Positions 32,284 through 42,501 of a stretch of DNA of 64,000 bases are shown piece after piece (the stretch's first letter is position 1; each line of letters starts with the position of its first letter). This stretch comes from Paralithodes platypus. Lineage: Eukaryota; Arthropoda; Malacostraca; Decapoda; Lithodidae. Location of the stretch: assembly GCA_032716605.1 (NCBI GenBank), contig CM064517.1, forward strand, positions 27,039,039-27,103,038, in the 5' to 3' direction. The position numbers and the translations under genes were made by a program. The notes beneath the pieces are model-generated. The model was not told the origin of the DNA. It saw only the letters and a program-made list of their open reading frames with translations, and ran no database searches.

Positions 32284-32352
32284 TAATTATCTATCTATCT
32301 ATTGCCAGACGCCATGATCCCCGAAGGGGTGGCCACGAATGAAACGTCCCCT
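32284..32352 (-). mobile_element. LINE-A copy 3: 3' terminus only (about 65 bp)
   Basis: (TATC)n, TATTGCCAGACGCCATGATCCCCGAAGGGGTGGCCACGAAT, given here in outline. Only the tail and terminal hairpin remain. Confidence 0.85.
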
Positions 32353-32699
32353 AACACATCTCGGAATTCAATCTAACAATGCATTACTTCAAAGCTTACA
32401 TGACATTGATATTATAAGCTAATATCTATCATTTTAATTAACATAAATCAAATTTTTGCTTCGACAATTTACAAGCTTTACGGTACCGAACTATGGCCAA
32501 AAAAATATATTGACAATTCATGCCCAAATCCAAACGGCAATTCATCCAAGACAATAGATTAAAATATTCTCATATTCAGAAGTTAAATATATGCACAATT
32601 CGAGACATATACCTTTTTGTTAGTCCGATATTATGTTATGGCATCTACAGTATTTGGATATTCTAGAGTTAATTGAGGTTTTTAATTGATTCTTGTCAT

Positions 32700-32758
32700 G
32701 ATCTATCTATCTATCTATTGCCGGACGCCTTACTCCCCTTACGAGGGTGGCCATACAC
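32700..32758 (-). mobile_element. LINE-A copy 4: 3' terminus only, hairpin mutated
   Basis: (CTAT)n, TATTGCCGGACGCC, then TTACTCCCCTTACGAGGGTG replaces the usual GATCCCCGAAGGGGTG. The same junction order supports the call. Confidence 0.75.
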
Positions 32759-32783
32759 AGAATGCCCCCAAGCGGACCTATTC

Positions 32784-32875
32784 CCTGTGAGAGGGACAAC
32801 CCGAGCCAGTTTAGTGAAGGACTTACAGGATTGAAAGTCCTTCACTAAACTGGCTCGGGTTGTCCCTCTCACAGG
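32784..32875. repeat. perfect inverted repeat, 41-bp arms, 10-bp loop
   Basis: Arms 32784-32824 and 32835-32875 are exact reverse complements, with loop ACAGGATTGA between them. The arm reads CCTGTGAGAGGGACAACC... and continues with CCCGAGCCAGTTTAGTG. It contains no coding signal. Confidence 0.95.
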
Positions 32876-32965
32876 TCATGATTCTACTCATTAAAATATT
32901 ATGTTTATTAATAGAAATGTCTACTTGTAAATGCCATATTCCTTGAAAATTATTTTTGTAATTAT

Positions 32966-34458
32966 CTATCTATTGCCTGACGCTGTGATCCCCGAAGGGG
33001 TGGCCACGAACGAACCTCCCCCATGCACCTCTGTCCCCAGTCAGTCGACGCCCCTCCCCCCAACCAGCACCGCCTTCGTTCATGTAGTTCCTCACTCCAT
33101 CCTTCCTTCCACCTCATATTCAGTCTACCTCTCTCTCTCTGTCCCTCCACCTCGCTCTCGTACACCCTCTTAAGTCATTCTCTCGCTTTCCATACGTTCC
33201 ATATGGCCGAACCATCTCAAGTTGTTCCTTTTCACACTTTCCAGCACATCTACCTCCACACCACACCTCCTTCTTACTTCCTCATTAGTTTGTCTATCCC
33301 TCCATGTAACTCCGCATGCACTCCTTAAGTAATTCATTTCCACTGCTCTCACTCTTGGTCTGAGTCTCTCAACCAACGTCCATGCTTCGCTTCCGTAAGT
33401 CAGTGTTGGGATTACCACACTGTCATGCAAGGACTTCTTCACTTCCATACTGACCACCCTATTTCTTGTTACCGGTACTGCTTTTAGCATTCCTACAACC
33501 CTCTTCCCCTGTTGTACCCTCTCCCACACCTCTTCATCCATAGTCCCATCTTTACTCAACACACTACCCAGATACTTAAAAGAGTTGACGATCTCCATAG
33601 CCTGACCGTTCAGCTTCACCTCACACTCTGTGACTTCACCCCTTTCGAAGACCATAACCTTGCTCTTCCCCGTATTTACCTTCAAATTCCGTTTTTTCGC
33701 ACACTGTTCCAAACTCATTTACCAGACCCTGCAACTCCCATTCATTATCACTCATCAGAACTGTATCATCCGCAAACAGCAGTATAGGTAGCTTCCACTC
33801 AATTCCCTCCCTTTTCAGCGATACACCAACATCCACTGCTCTTGATAGGATTTCTTTCATGACTCCATCCATATATACAGTAAACAACCACGGGGACATC
33901 ACACACCCCTGTTTCAAACCAACATTCAGGTCAAAGAACTCGCTCTGCTCACTCTCCACACGTACTGCCGCCTTTGTACCCTCATACATGCTCTTCACTG
34001 CTTTCAGCAACTTGCCCTCTACTCCGTATATTCTAAGTACTTTCCACAAACCTTCTCAATCCACTCTGTCATAGGCCTTCTCCAAGTCCATAAAGGCAGC
34101 ATACACCTTTTGTTTCTTCTCCACAACACAATTCAGGGTAAAAATCTGATCTACACATCCTCTTCCCTTCCTAAAACCTCCCTGCTCGTCGCCTATCCAT
34201 TTCTCCGTTCTCACTCTCACTCTCTCAATCACTACCCTACTGTATACCTTCCCTACTATGCTTAGGAGACATATTCCTCGGTGGTTACCACACACTCCTC
34301 TTTCCCCTTTGCCCTTATATAGGGGGACTATTATGCCAGTCTTCCAGTCATCGGGTGCACTCCCCTTCTCCCATGCTAGTTTGCACATTTTCCATACCCA
34401 TTCTATCACTATCTCACCACCATACCTCAACATTTCCCCACACACTCCATCTGTGATG
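32966..34458 (-). mobile_element. LINE-A copy 5: longest clean copy, with target-site duplication
   Basis: 5'-truncated LINE of about 1.49 kb. RT order on the minus strand: GEMLRYGGEIVIEWVWKMCK, TGIIVPLYKGKGERG, RKGRGCVDQIFTLNCVVE, FMDLEKAYDRVD, LKQGCVMSPWLFTVYMDGV and ILLFADDTVLMSD (catalytic ADD). Then [50 protein letters not shown] and RWFGHMERMESERM. Frameshifts lie near 34050 and 33715. The 3' end has the CCCCTTCGGGG hairpin and a GATA-type tail. It is flanked by atttttgtaattat (32952-32965 and 34459-34472). The family resembles RTE-type LINEs in layout; the clade is not certain. Confidence 0.93.
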
Positions 34459-34483
34459 ATTTTTGTAATTATGCTACTCGTTA

Positions 34484-34655
34484 AAACCTTCTGTACCGGC
34501 GACGTCTTTTTTATTTTATTTCAACAACATTTAGAAAATTTTATGAAGCTTAGGAAGGATAAATTATGTACTAACTAAAAGGATTAATTAAGATAGTTTA
34601 TAGCCTTTTAAAGGGTAGACATCCTTCCTAATCTGAATACAATCGTAATCGTAAT
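34484..34655. mobile_element. MITE-Q copy, right end decayed
   Basis: AACCTTCTGTACCGGCGACG at the left and GACATCCTTCCTAATCTG inside match Q. It is truncated by the LINE that begins near 34655. Confidence 0.65.
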
Positions 34656-36276
34656 AAATGTATAAGAGAAAGGCAAGAGTGCACACAGGTAATTTTACTG
34701 GGTGATATGAATGGTAGAGTTGGAAATGAGGAGATAGAAGGTATAGTGGGTAAATGGGGTGTGGAGGGTAGGAACATGAATGGTGACTTTCTTGTAGAAG
34801 TATGTGCGGAGAGAGAAATGTTTCTGGCCAACATGTTTTTTCAACATCGTTACATCCATAGATATACATGGCACAGAGATGAAGGTTAGCAGGAATCTTT
34901 AATTGACTATGCCATGATTGACTCTGGGCTAAAAGGAAGAATTTTAGATTCGAAAGATGTACGAGGTATGCTGACGGGATCTTAACACTAACAGTGCTGA
35001 CAAAAGTGAGGATAAGAAAGGAGTGGAAATATGAGAGGAAAGAGAGAAAACTGACAGTAGAGAGAATAAATGTGAGAAAACTAAGTGAAGAATGTAATGT
35101 AACAAAATACAGGGATATGCTGAAAGAGACTATAAAGGGCATGAATGATATGATAGACCTAGGAAATACTGTAGACGAAGTATGGTTAGGTACAAGAGAC
35201 TCCATGATTAAAGCAGCTGAGAAAGCATGTGGGAAGAAAACATTAAAAATGTGGAAGAAGAAAGGTAACGCATGGTTTAGCAAAGAGATAGAAGAAATAG
35301 TGAAAAAGAAGAAAGAGTTGAGAAAGAGTATGCTGTAAAAGAATATACCTAGAGAAACTCGAGATGCGAGGAAAGACGAATATAAAAAATTGAAACAAAG
35401 AGTGAAGAGGACGATACAAGACGCTAAAAGGAAGGCAGATGAGGAATATGGGAGAAAGATTAGTGAACAGTTTCTGAATGACAAGAAAGCATACTACAGA
35501 GCTGGGGATGGATGTAGTGATCAGGCGTACGGTCGTCATGTGCGCTCGCAGTTACGTTCCCCTCTATTTCGACGCTATATTTTCTGCTATTTGCCCCCTG
35601 TCATTACTACATGAATACTAGGTTAGGTTAGGTTAGGGTTGGTTGTTTGGTTAGACTAATGCATTTTTATATCCAAAGGCAGTCAAAATAGACGGGAACA
35701 TCATGGGAAAGGTCCGACGCCACTACGCATAGTATAAACAAGGCTGGCGGTACGCCCGCACTTAACATTCTTGCCCAGAGTTTTGAAAGAAGCCAGAGGG
35801 AGGAAGACCGAGAGTGTCTCAGGTGGTAGGATGAGGGACATGAATGGGGAAGTGGTAGAGGGTGATGGTGTGGTGAAAGTATGGAAAGATCATTTTAGTA
35901 GCTTAGCTGTAAAGAGTAGGGGGAAGGCAAAGATCTCATCCATAGGAATGGACAGAGGTAGAATAAACAGGGTAGTTGAAAGCCAGAGAAGTAAAAGAAG
36001 CAGTCAATAGACTTAAAATGGGCAAAGCTGCTGGAGTAGATAAGATCCCAGGTGAAATGCTGAGATATGGAGAAGAAGCTGTTGACATAATGCATAGATT
36101 ATGTAAATTAGCATGGGAAAAGGAAAGTGTACCAGAGGACAGGAGGAAAGCAGTGATAGTACCCTTGTACAAAGGGAAGGGTAGTAAAGAGGAGTGTAAG
36201 AGTTATAGGGGAATTAGTTTGCTTAGCATACCTGGAAAGGTATATGCAAGAGTAGTAAGAGACTACAGAAGATAAC
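34656..36276 (+). mobile_element. LINE-A-like element: endonuclease end to RT start, interrupted
   Basis: Encodes VILLGDMNGRVGNEEIEGIV and DFLVEVCAEREMFLANMFFQ with IDYAMIDSG, the C-terminal part of an apurinic-type endonuclease. A linker follows (KVRIRKEWKYERKERKLTVE, ACGKKTLKMWKKKGNAWFS), then REVKEAVNRLKMGKAAGVDK, PGEMLRYGEEAVDIMHRLCK and VIVPLYKGKGSKEECKSYRG of the RT start. The RT part is clearly related to LINE-A. A foreign block with GGTTAGG repeats (about 35505-35770) interrupts it. It ends abruptly at 36276, where LINE-E sequence begins. Confidence 0.8.
35505..35770. repeat. insertion with GGTTAGG words inside the LINE
   Basis: The LINE reading breaks after YYRAG near 35505 and resumes at about 35770 (ARVLKEARGRKTESVSGGRM-type). 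The inserted sequence has GGTTAGGTTAGGTTAGG at 35622. GGCGTACGG near its left end and GGCGGTACGCC near its right may be parts of inverted ends. Confidence 0.55.
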
Positions 36277-36531
36277 GGATGACATTGTAGATTGAGACAG
36301 GGCAATGTGGAAAAGAGCGGTGCATACCCATGTGCAGTGTGTGGAAAGGGTGTGGGCGTTAACGCGATTCAATGTAGCATCTGTCGACACTGGGTGCACC
36401 ATGGGAATAAGCGCTGTAGTAGAATAAAGGGACCCCTGACGAATGATAAGTCAGAAATAGAGAAATTTGAGTGCATAGTGTGCAAAGGCAAGCTTGTGTT
36501 AAGTGATGATCCTGTGGCTGTGAATTTTGGA
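36277..36531 (+). mobile_element. LINE-E fragment with zinc finger, plus orientation
   Basis: RLRQGNVEKSGAYPCAVCGK, GVNAIQCSICRHWVHHGNKR and FECIVCKGKLVLSDDPVAV in continuous frame. It meets its own family in opposite orientation at 36531/36532, giving a head-to-head junction. Confidence 0.9.
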
Positions 36532-39310
36532 CCTGCATTTTTTCACCCAATTTTGTTCATCCATTCTCTCCACATGTCCATACCATCCCAGTATACTTGT
36601 ACGCATCACCTCGCTAATACTCTTTATACCTAAACGTCTCCTCAGCTCAACATTTGTTATTCTATCCTGTAGCCTGGCCCCACACATCCATCTCATCATT
36701 CCCATCTCATTACGCTCCAGTCTGTTGACATCCTCTACTTTAACGGCCCATGTTTCTGAGGCACACGTCATTGCACTTCTAACACATGAGGCATACACCT
36801 TTCCTTTCAGGGGGAGAGGCATTCTTTTCATGGTCAGGATTGGCATCAATTCTCTGAACTTCCCCCAGCCACACCTAATTCTAGCAACAGTGGCAGCGGC
36901 CCCACCACCGGCAGAGATGGTATCTCCTAGGTAACAAAACTTGTTCACCAGCTCCAAAAACTCATTTCCAAATTCACAGCCACAGGATCATCACTTAACA
37001 CAAGCTCGCCTTTACACACTACGCACTTAAATTTATCTATTTCTGACTTATCCTTCGGCAGGGGCCCCTTTATTCTACTACAGCGCTTACTCCCATGGTG
37101 TACCCAACATCGACAGATGCTACATTGAATTGAGTTAATGCCCACTCCCTTTCCACACACTGCACATGGGTATGCACCGCTCTTTTCCACATTGCCTTGT
37201 CTCAATCTACAATGCATAACCTTGGTTTTGTTAATATTGACTCTTAAACCCTTGCTCGCCATGCCCTCTCTCTACTCTCTGAATTTGGCCTTAGCATCCT
37301 GCATACTGTCAGCTACTAGGACTAAATCGTCTGCATAAAACAGTTCCAACGGGAGTCCGCCTCTAAAAACTCTAGACAGCACCTCCAAGACCATAATAAA
37401 GAGGAGGGGGCTTAACACTGAACCCTGATGGACTCCAACACGGACTGCGAACTCATCACTCAGTACACCTTTCACCCTCACCGAACTTCGCGAATCCTCA
37501 TACATCTTCATTATCACACGCACCAGCCACTCTTCCACACCAAGTTTCCTCATAGCCCATTGCACAACATCTCTAGGCACCCTATCAAAGGCCTTCTCCA
37601 GGTCTACAAACACAAAGTAAAGATACCTGCCTTTTTTAGTAAGTATCTTTCCTGTATCTGCCTGACTATGAAGATAGCATCGGTTGTACCACGTCCTGGC
37701 ATATAACCAAACTGCATATCATCAATAGAGATGCTTTGCCTGATCAAACCCTTAAGGACTCTCTCACAGACCTTCATGATTTGGTCAAGCATTTTCAGGC
37801 CCCTAGAATTTCCTCTATCTAGCGCATCCCCTTTTCCTTTGTATATATTTACGATTACACTTTTGAGCCAATCCTCTGGGATTTTCTCATCTTTAATAAT
37901 GGTGTTTATCACTCAGTGACCAAGTTTACACCAATCTCCCCTGAGGCTTTTATCATCTCAGCGACAATGTCAGAGCACCCTGGAGCTTTACCGTCCTTCA
38001 TTTTATTGATTGCGTCGCTCACTACAGCTGGTGCTATCAAAGGAGGGGGCCCAGATATTGGTTTTTCGATACTAAGCTGTTCCTTATCCCATTCAAACTC
38101 TACATTTAGCAATCGTTCATAGTGTACCTTCTATGCTTCTCTGATTTCATTTTCAGCATACACAATCTTCCCATTATCATTTCTAACACACTGTTCACCT
38201 ATAATATCCCTACTGTCATTTTTAACTCGCCTAGCTAGGTTGAAGATCCCATTGGGATTGTCAGTGTTACACACTTGTTCGAGGACCAGGTCCTTAATGC
38301 GATTTTTAGCATTGTAAATTACTCTTTTGGCAGTTCGTTTAGCTGCCTGGTATTCCTCCTTGCTGCCTCCTTTCTTCCATGCTTTGAAGCATCTCCTTTT
38401 CTCTTTCACAGCATGTTCTACCTCATCTTTCCACCACCAAGAGGTCTTATTCCTGGGGTGACTCTTTGTTTTCCCACAGACTTTGTCAGTGGCAGCGATA
38501 AGGCTATGCTTTCGATACTAAGCTGTTCCTTATCCCATTCAAACTCTACATTTAGCAATCGTTTATAGTGTACCTTCCATGCTTCTCTGATTTCATTTTC
38601 TGCATACACAATCATCCCATTATTATTTCTAACACACTGTTCACCTCATCGTTCCACCACCAAGAGGTCTTATTCCTGGGGTGACCCTTTGTTTTCCCAC
38701 AGACTTTGTCAGTGGCAGCGATAAGGCTATGCTTTCGATACTAAGCTGTTCCTTATCCCATTCAAACTCTACATTTAGCAATCGTTCAGTGTACCTTCCA
38801 TGCTTCTCCGATTTCATTTTCAGCATACACAATCTTCCCATTATCATTTCTAACACACTGTTCACCTATAATATCCCTACTGTCATTTTTAACTCGCCTA
38901 GCTAGGTTGAAGATCCCATTGGGATTGTCAGTGTTACACACTTGTTCGAGGACCAGGTCCTTAATGCGATTTTTAGCATTGTAAATAACTCTTTTTGCAG
39001 TTCGTTTAGCTGCCTGGTATTCCTCCTTGCTGCCTCCTTTCTTCCATGCTTTGAAGCATCTCCTTTTCTCTTTCACAGAATGTTCTACCTCATCGTTCCA
39101 CCACCAAGAGGTCTTATTCCTGGGGTGACCCTTTGTTTTCCCACAGACTTTGTCAGTGGCAGCGATAAGGCTATGCTTAAGAAAGTTCCATTGGCTATTT
39201 ACATCGTTAGGCCTAGCTTCCTTATTTCTATTAATTTCCTCCAGTTCACTATGAAACCTATCCCTAACTTCCTTGTCCTTCAGCAGCCACACAAATATAA
39301 AATACAAATT
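36532..39310 (-). mobile_element. LINE-E copy 1: RTE-like, rearranged
   Basis: On the minus strand from 39310: KDKEVRDRFHSELEEINRNK, ATDKVCGKTKGHPRNKTSWW, KRRCFKAWKKGGSKEEYQAA (linker between endonuclease and RT), then EMIKASGEIGVN, DDMQFGYMPGRGTTDAIF, FVDLEKAFDRVPRDVVQWAM, GVHQGSVLSPLLFIMVLEVL and LFYADDLVLVADS (catalytic ADD). Next come a zinc finger (PCAVCGKGVGINSIQCSIC..WVHH..), NKFCYLGDTISAGGGAAATV and RWMCGARLQDRITNVELRRR, with RWYGHVERMDEQNWVKK-type sequence at the end. The linker is triplicated (38066-39178). 5'-truncated and frameshifted. Confidence 0.9.
38066..39178. repeat. tandem triplication inside LINE-E (446, 223 and 444 bp)
   Basis: Units 38066-38511, 38512-38734 and 38735-39178 each start TCGATACTAAGCTGTTCC and end AAGGCTATGCTT. 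Unit 2 lacks about 222 bp in its middle (joined at TAACACACTGTTCACC / TCGTTCCACCACC). The LINE coding frame only continues correctly past unit 3 (GCTTAAGAAAGTTCC). Confidence 0.93.
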
Positions 39311-39640
39311 TTGTATTCAACATGTATTCAATATATATTGGATAATATTTCATCGGTGACAGCTAAATAGGGAATACAGTACATATAAATAATTGCAGTG
39401 GATATACTGTAGATTAAGATTTTATTATGGAATCTTTTAAAAATATTCCTGTAATGTTTTTCCGACAATCATGATATCAATCCGTATTAGCTAATTAAAC
39501 ATTATAAATGAAACTGGAAATTGTTTCTAATCTTTATTAAAAAAGCACCAGGCTTAGCAAATGGCCAGAGGTATCTTAACCCATTAGAATTATCCAATGA
39601 TGCATTTCTTTTCTCTTTTCTGGCTATTTACAGCCGATTA
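39311..39640. other. no gene seen
   Basis: AT-rich flank of LINE-E, with no recognised feature. Confidence 0.45.
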
Positions 39641-39644
39641 TATA

Positions 39645-39790
39645 GGGGAGGTGTGGCGGAGTGGTCTTGCCACTGGACTGGTAATCCAATGGACCCGGGT
39701 TCGAATCCCAATATGTCAATGGGAAGATATTATTGGGATGGAATTTGTGCTGTACCTAGTATCAGTGCATTACCACAGCACACCGAAATG
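39645..39790 (+). mobile_element. tRNA-like SINE (class II tRNA-related head)
   Basis: GGTGTGGCGGAGTGGTCTTG, GACTGGTAATCCAATGG and CCCGGGTTCGAATCCCA look like D-arm, anticodon-arm and T-arm sequence of a Ser/Leu-type tRNA. No pairing acceptor stem is found, so it is a SINE head and not a tRNA gene. Confidence 0.7.
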
Positions 39791-39867
39791 CCAAAAAAAT
39801 ACCCTCATTGTTCCCTGATTGAATAGCATTGTATGAATATTCCCATATTCAAAAATATGCTACAGGG

Positions 39868-40127
39868 GGGCAATGCCTAGTGAGTTAATTGTTCAATAGG
39901 TGGCGTTCTGAGAGTGAGGGTCCGAGTCTGGATGATGAGACTGAAGCGCAGAGGCGAGGCGGCTTCAGAGATGGAGTTGCTTCGAGCCGTGGATGCTTCG
40001 CATGTCTCACTCCCAAGACTGGAGCAAGACCTCAAGGGCCTCACCGTGTTCAGCGGTAGAATGTAAAGGCTATCAGCCTATGCCCGAGAGGGAGTAGTTG
40101 GAATATAGACAAAAAAAAAAAAAAAAA
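39868..40127 (+). mobile_element. SINE with poly(A) tail
   Basis: GGCAATGCCTAGTGAGTTAA (A-box-like) and GAGGGTCCGAGTCTGG (B-box-like) precede about 180 bp of GC-balanced body and a 19-A tail (about 40109-40127). Its poly(A) tail differs from the (AAC)n or (ATT)n tails of the other SINEs here. Confidence 0.6.
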
Positions 40128-40522
40128 ATTAGGAAGGATATATGGAAGACGGAGGGTTAATTGAGATAGGCTTTACCCATATAATACCCACAGATTCCAT
40201 ATAATACCCACAGATTCCTTCTAATCTGTATAAAATCGTCTTATGATAGCAAGAATCAACTGTCAAAATGTGTCATAATCTTCAAAGGGTTAAACAGATT
40301 TGGTAATACACAATTTGATAACTATTTTACTATGCCCTGTTCCAAACAAGTAGGCCATTACTCTTGAACATTGACCTCTATATACTACAAACCACTATAT
40401 TTTGTTTTTTAATCGTAGTTTAACCCTCCACGCCCGGGCTGTATCTCCAAAGGACAGTGTGGGCTACCCGGGCGATCTGGCCGAAAAACGTCTAGGCCTA
40501 GGCTACCGTATTTTTGTTAATT

Positions 40523-40726
40523 TTAACTTTTTAATTTGGAGCAAATTCGCTTCACTGTTGATACACTGATATTGGTAGCTTGGGCGGTGCGAGCATAAAA
40601 TTTTGAGGGATCTAATAAAGGTCCTCTGTTTGCCTTCTCATGTAGGAAATACCTGTTGACATTATATAGCATCTCCTTTGCCTGGCTATGAAGAACACTG
40701 GAGCGACTGAGAGTTTTACCTTCCAT
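40523..40726 (-). pseudogene. transposase-type helix-turn-helix fragment
   Basis: 67 codons from ATG at 40726. VLHSQAKEMLYNVNRYFLHE followed by RTAQATNISVSTVKRICSKL reads as a homeodomain-like helix-turn-helix of the kind found at the start of mariner/IS630-type transposases in arthropods (from memory, inference). The frame stops at 40523, and no DDE catalytic domain follows in either direction. A larger ORF (40523-40987) exists only because the upstream frame happens to be open. A first exon or a broken transposon are both possible. Confidence 0.5.
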
Positions 40727-40799
40727 GGTAGCTGACCTTTGAATGACCCAGTTCAACTGGGTAATGTAGATGTTTGGGTGACATTTAAAGCGCTGCCAG

Positions 40800-41520
40800 C
40801 TCTCGCACCATGCTCTCTCTCTCTCTCTCTCTCTCTCTGGGCTTCCATTACATACATACGTACAATGGTTTAACGTCATTTTTCCATTACATGCAATGTA
40901 ACGGCTCAGACGGGGTTGCCTTTCAGTAGTTGGAGTGTACTGTAGTACAATAAAGTCCCGCCACAGCACTGCCCCACCAGTCATCACTGTGGCTGATGTT
41001 GGTATAGTGCTAACCGTGCCTCAGCAAGACTCAACAGAGTCCCTCTGCAGCACTTGCACCTGTAGTATCTGCAACCACACCAGCCTTAACAGTGTTACAA
41101 AAAGACAGTACCATAACAAGACTCTACTGTATATTAGGCAATTGGACTACAGAACAATAAAGTCCTGCCCCAACACTGCTCCAACATGCAAACACTGTTG
41201 CCGACACAGGATGTCGTGCCAAACAGCGCCCAGGTAAGACTCAGTCCCCTGTGGCACCTATCCGCACCCCACCAGCCTCGGCAGTGTCATACTAAGACAG
41301 TGCTAAGATAAAGACTTTATTGTATAGTAATGGCTGTTGGTCCACAAATCTATCGCCATCCCCCCTATTAGTCGCCTTGTACGACACGCAGTAGGATGCG
41401 TGAGGAATATTCTTTTTTTCCTCCACCATTAGATGAAGGCCCCCTTACCCCCTTGTGGTATATTGAATCTGGGAGATTGTGTGTGTGTGTTTATGTGTGC
41501 GTGTGTGCGTGCGTACGTAA
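40800..41520. other. (CT)n tract and degenerate direct repeat; no gene
   Basis: (CT)n at 40812-40838. Blocks with ACAATAAAGTCC.GCC..AGCACTG recur loosely near 40968 and 41155, suggesting an old tandem duplication. (GT)n-rich sequence near 41476-41515. Confidence 0.5.
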
Positions 41521-41539
41521 CCGCACTCACCTTACTTGG

Positions 41540-41760
41540 CATAATCTTTATATTTATTAATTTCACCACAACACCAAACACCCCCAATGAAATTAATTAA
41601 AGTATATATGATCCACCGGGATTCGAACCCGGGTTATCACACACAGACTTATGTGGCATAAGTCACACCACCAGGACGGTTAAAGGTTTATGCACACGCC
41701 TACGACTCATTATCCATTCTCGAATACTGGATATTAATCCAATCATGTTCATACTCCCAA
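41540..41760 (-). mobile_element. SINE-T-related copy with well-kept B box
   Basis: On the minus strand CCTGGTGGTGTGACTTATGCC and CCCGGGTTCGAATCCCGG form A- and B-box regions with a perfect T-arm stem. The acceptor stem does not pair. The flanks (ATGCACACGCC, ATTCTCGAATACTGGATATT) resemble other SINE-T copies. Confidence 0.7.
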
Positions 41761-41995
41761 CCGCGCTATGGTAGCCTACAAAAAACGTGCCAAATGTTGT
41801 ATACAGTCCTTCTATATATCCTTAAAAATAATATGATTCATAACACCACATAATTTTTTAAATAATGTAATATATAATTAATCATTGGAGCTAAGATAGT
41901 GTTGTTAATAACCTGAATATAACACAAATTTATTGTTAAATGTTTGTCCACAGTTTCTGTGGACAAACGGTCTTTAAACTTGTATGTATGTATGA

Positions 41996-42501
41996 TTGTA
42001 TGTATGTATTTACCATCAAATTCCGTTTTTCGCACACTGTTCCAAACTCATTTACCAGACCCTGCAACTCCCATTCATTATCACTCATCAGAACTGTATC
42101 ATCCGCAAACAGCAGAGGTAGCTTCCACTCAATTCCCTCCCTTTTCAGTGATACACCAACATCCACTGCTCTTGATAGTATTTCTTTCATGACTCCATCC
42201 ATATATACAGTAAACAACCACGGGGACATCACACACCCCTGTTTCAAACCAACATTCAGGTCAAAGAACTCGCTCTGCTCACTCTCCACACGTACTGCCG
42301 CCTTTGCACCCTCATACATGCTCTTCACTGCTTTCAGCAACTTGCCATCTACTCCGTATATTCTAAGTACTTTCCACAAACCTTCTCTATCCACTCTGTC
42401 ATAGGCCTTCTCAGTCCATAAAGACAAAATACACCTTTTGTTTCTTCTCCACAACACAATTCAGGGTAAAAATCTGATCTACACATCCTCTTCCCTTCCT
42501 A
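41996..42501 (-). mobile_element. LINE-A copy 6: internal RT fragment
   Basis: Encodes GLWKVLRIYGVDGKLLKAVK, LKQGCVMSPWLFTVYMDGV and LLFADDTVLMSDNEWELQGL, with small deletions against copy 5. Both ends are truncated. The right side joins LINE-C at about 42502. Confidence 0.9.

Noticed and set aside
34588..35484. 298-residue hydrophobic ORF on the minus strand
   Set aside because: Antisense shadow of the LINE coding region on the plus strand. Its Phe/Leu/Ser richness comes from the complement of Lys/Glu codons.
39648..39720. true tRNA-Ser/Leu gene
   Set aside because: No pairing acceptor stem and no clear variable arm; best read as a SINE head.
41616..41700. true tRNA gene
   Set aside because: T-arm and B box are good, but the acceptor stem does not pair. 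The same head occurs in other SINE-T copies with a common body.
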